Assembly: GCF_002135375.1 (NCBI RefSeq)
Contig: NZ_NEGH01000011.1
Coordinates: 99,190-163,189, forward strand
Origin: Acinetobacter sp. ANC 4558
GTDB taxonomy: Bacteria; Pseudomonadota; Gammaproteobacteria; Pseudomonadales; Moraxellaceae
Length of the DNA stretch: 64,000 nucleotides
Direction: 5' to 3'
In this document: piece after piece, positions 63,719-64,000 of the stretch
Numbering within the stretch: the first letter of the stretch is position 1
Layout: the number at the start of each line of letters is the position of its first letter
Program-made: the position numbers and the translations under genes
The notes under the pieces: generated by a model
Seen by the model: the letters and a program-made list of their open reading frames with translations, nothing else
Told to the model about the DNA's origin: nothing
The model's database searches: none

Positions 63719-64000
63719 ATGACGATCAATAATCCACGCTTCCGTGATATCGAAATCCGTGCACCTCGTGGTACAACATTGAATGCGAAAAGCTGGTTAA
63801 CTGAAGCACCACTTCGTATGCTAATGAACAATTTAGATCCAGATGTTGCAGAAAACCCAAAAGAATTGGTTGTCTATGGTGGTATTGGCCGTGCAGCACG
63901 TGATTGGCAATGTTTTGATAAAATTGTTGAAACATTAAAAAACTTAGAAGATGATGAAACATTATTAGTGCAATCCGGTAAACCTGTGGGTGTATTTAAA
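63719..64000 (+). CDS. hutU: Urocanate hydratase HutU, N-terminal part only (cut by window end)
   Basis: 94 codons from ATG 63719 to the window edge, with no stop. The sequence ([21 protein letters not shown], then [22 protein letters not shown] and [13 protein letters not shown]) is the start of urocanate hydratase, an NAD-dependent enzyme of about 555 residues that makes imidazolonepropionate from urocanate. GAAAGGAAAGGAG is a strong ribosome site upstream. Confidence 0.95.
   Translation, partial: MTINNPRFRDIEIRAPRGTTLNAKSWLTEAPLRMLMNNLDPDVAENPKELVVYGGIGRAARDWQCFDKIVETLKNLEDDETLLVQSGKPVGVFK

Overview
The window is AT-rich, gene-dense DNA of Acinetobacter type. The indole (iif) gene order, the PcaI/PcaJ/PcaF-like proteins, the hut order and the codon usage all point to an environmental Acinetobacter chromosome. 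This assignment is by recognition, not by a database search. No rRNA, tRNA, CRISPR array, prophage or intact insertion sequence was seen.

Layout. 1-1360: the end of a methylenetetrahydrofolate-reductase-type protein and a DUF4239 membrane protein. 1670-7779: an indole-to-anthranilate cluster in the order iifA-B-C-D-E with convergent iifR. 8213-11193: AT-rich accessory DNA holding toxin C-terminal remnants, each followed by a small immunity-like gene, with two 71-bp repeats; no parent toxin gene is present. 11688-20171: a probable lower lysine pathway made of a class III aminotransferase, 2-oxoadipate dioxygenase/decarboxylase (HglS) and a YdiJ-type D-2-hydroxyglutarate dehydrogenase, with a LysR regulator and a dicarboxylate/amino-acid symporter. 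20733-27046: an unassigned catabolic operon (MHS transporter, class II aldolase, D-2-hydroxyacid dehydrogenase, M20 amidohydrolase, AphA-like deacetylase) followed by a LysR gene.

27275-47557 is an organosulfur-scavenging region. It holds two DszA/NtaA-type FMN monooxygenases, two nitroreductase-family flavoproteins, an aldo/keto reductase, a TauD/AtsK dioxygenase, a Crp-type regulator, an OprO/P-type porin, three SsuA-like binding proteins, three permeases, two ATPases, an MFS protein, an SsuF-like TOBE protein and an SfnR-like sigma-54 activator. Three sites resembling -24/-12 promoters lie in it.

48193-57307 is an amino-acid catabolic operon that ends in 3-oxoadipate CoA-transferase and 3-oxoadipyl-CoA thiolase, with no aromatic-ring genes nearby. 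The enzyme set (permease, beta-amino-acid-type transaminase, amine-oxidase-type flavoprotein, P5C/semialdehyde dehydrogenase, CoA transferase, thiolase) would suit a substrate such as beta-lysine degraded through 3-aminoadipate and 3-oxoadipate. The thiolase gene carries one in-frame stop codon that separates its catalytic residues. An RpiR regulator follows. 59054-61952 is a BCCT transporter with a porin. 62179-64000 begins the histidine utilisation cluster (hutC, hutD, start of hutU) with a putative HutC operator.

The most interesting regions are the orphan toxin-tail/immunity array, the 3-oxoadipate-linked amino-acid operon with its split thiolase, and the uncharacterised 20.7-26.1 kb operon.
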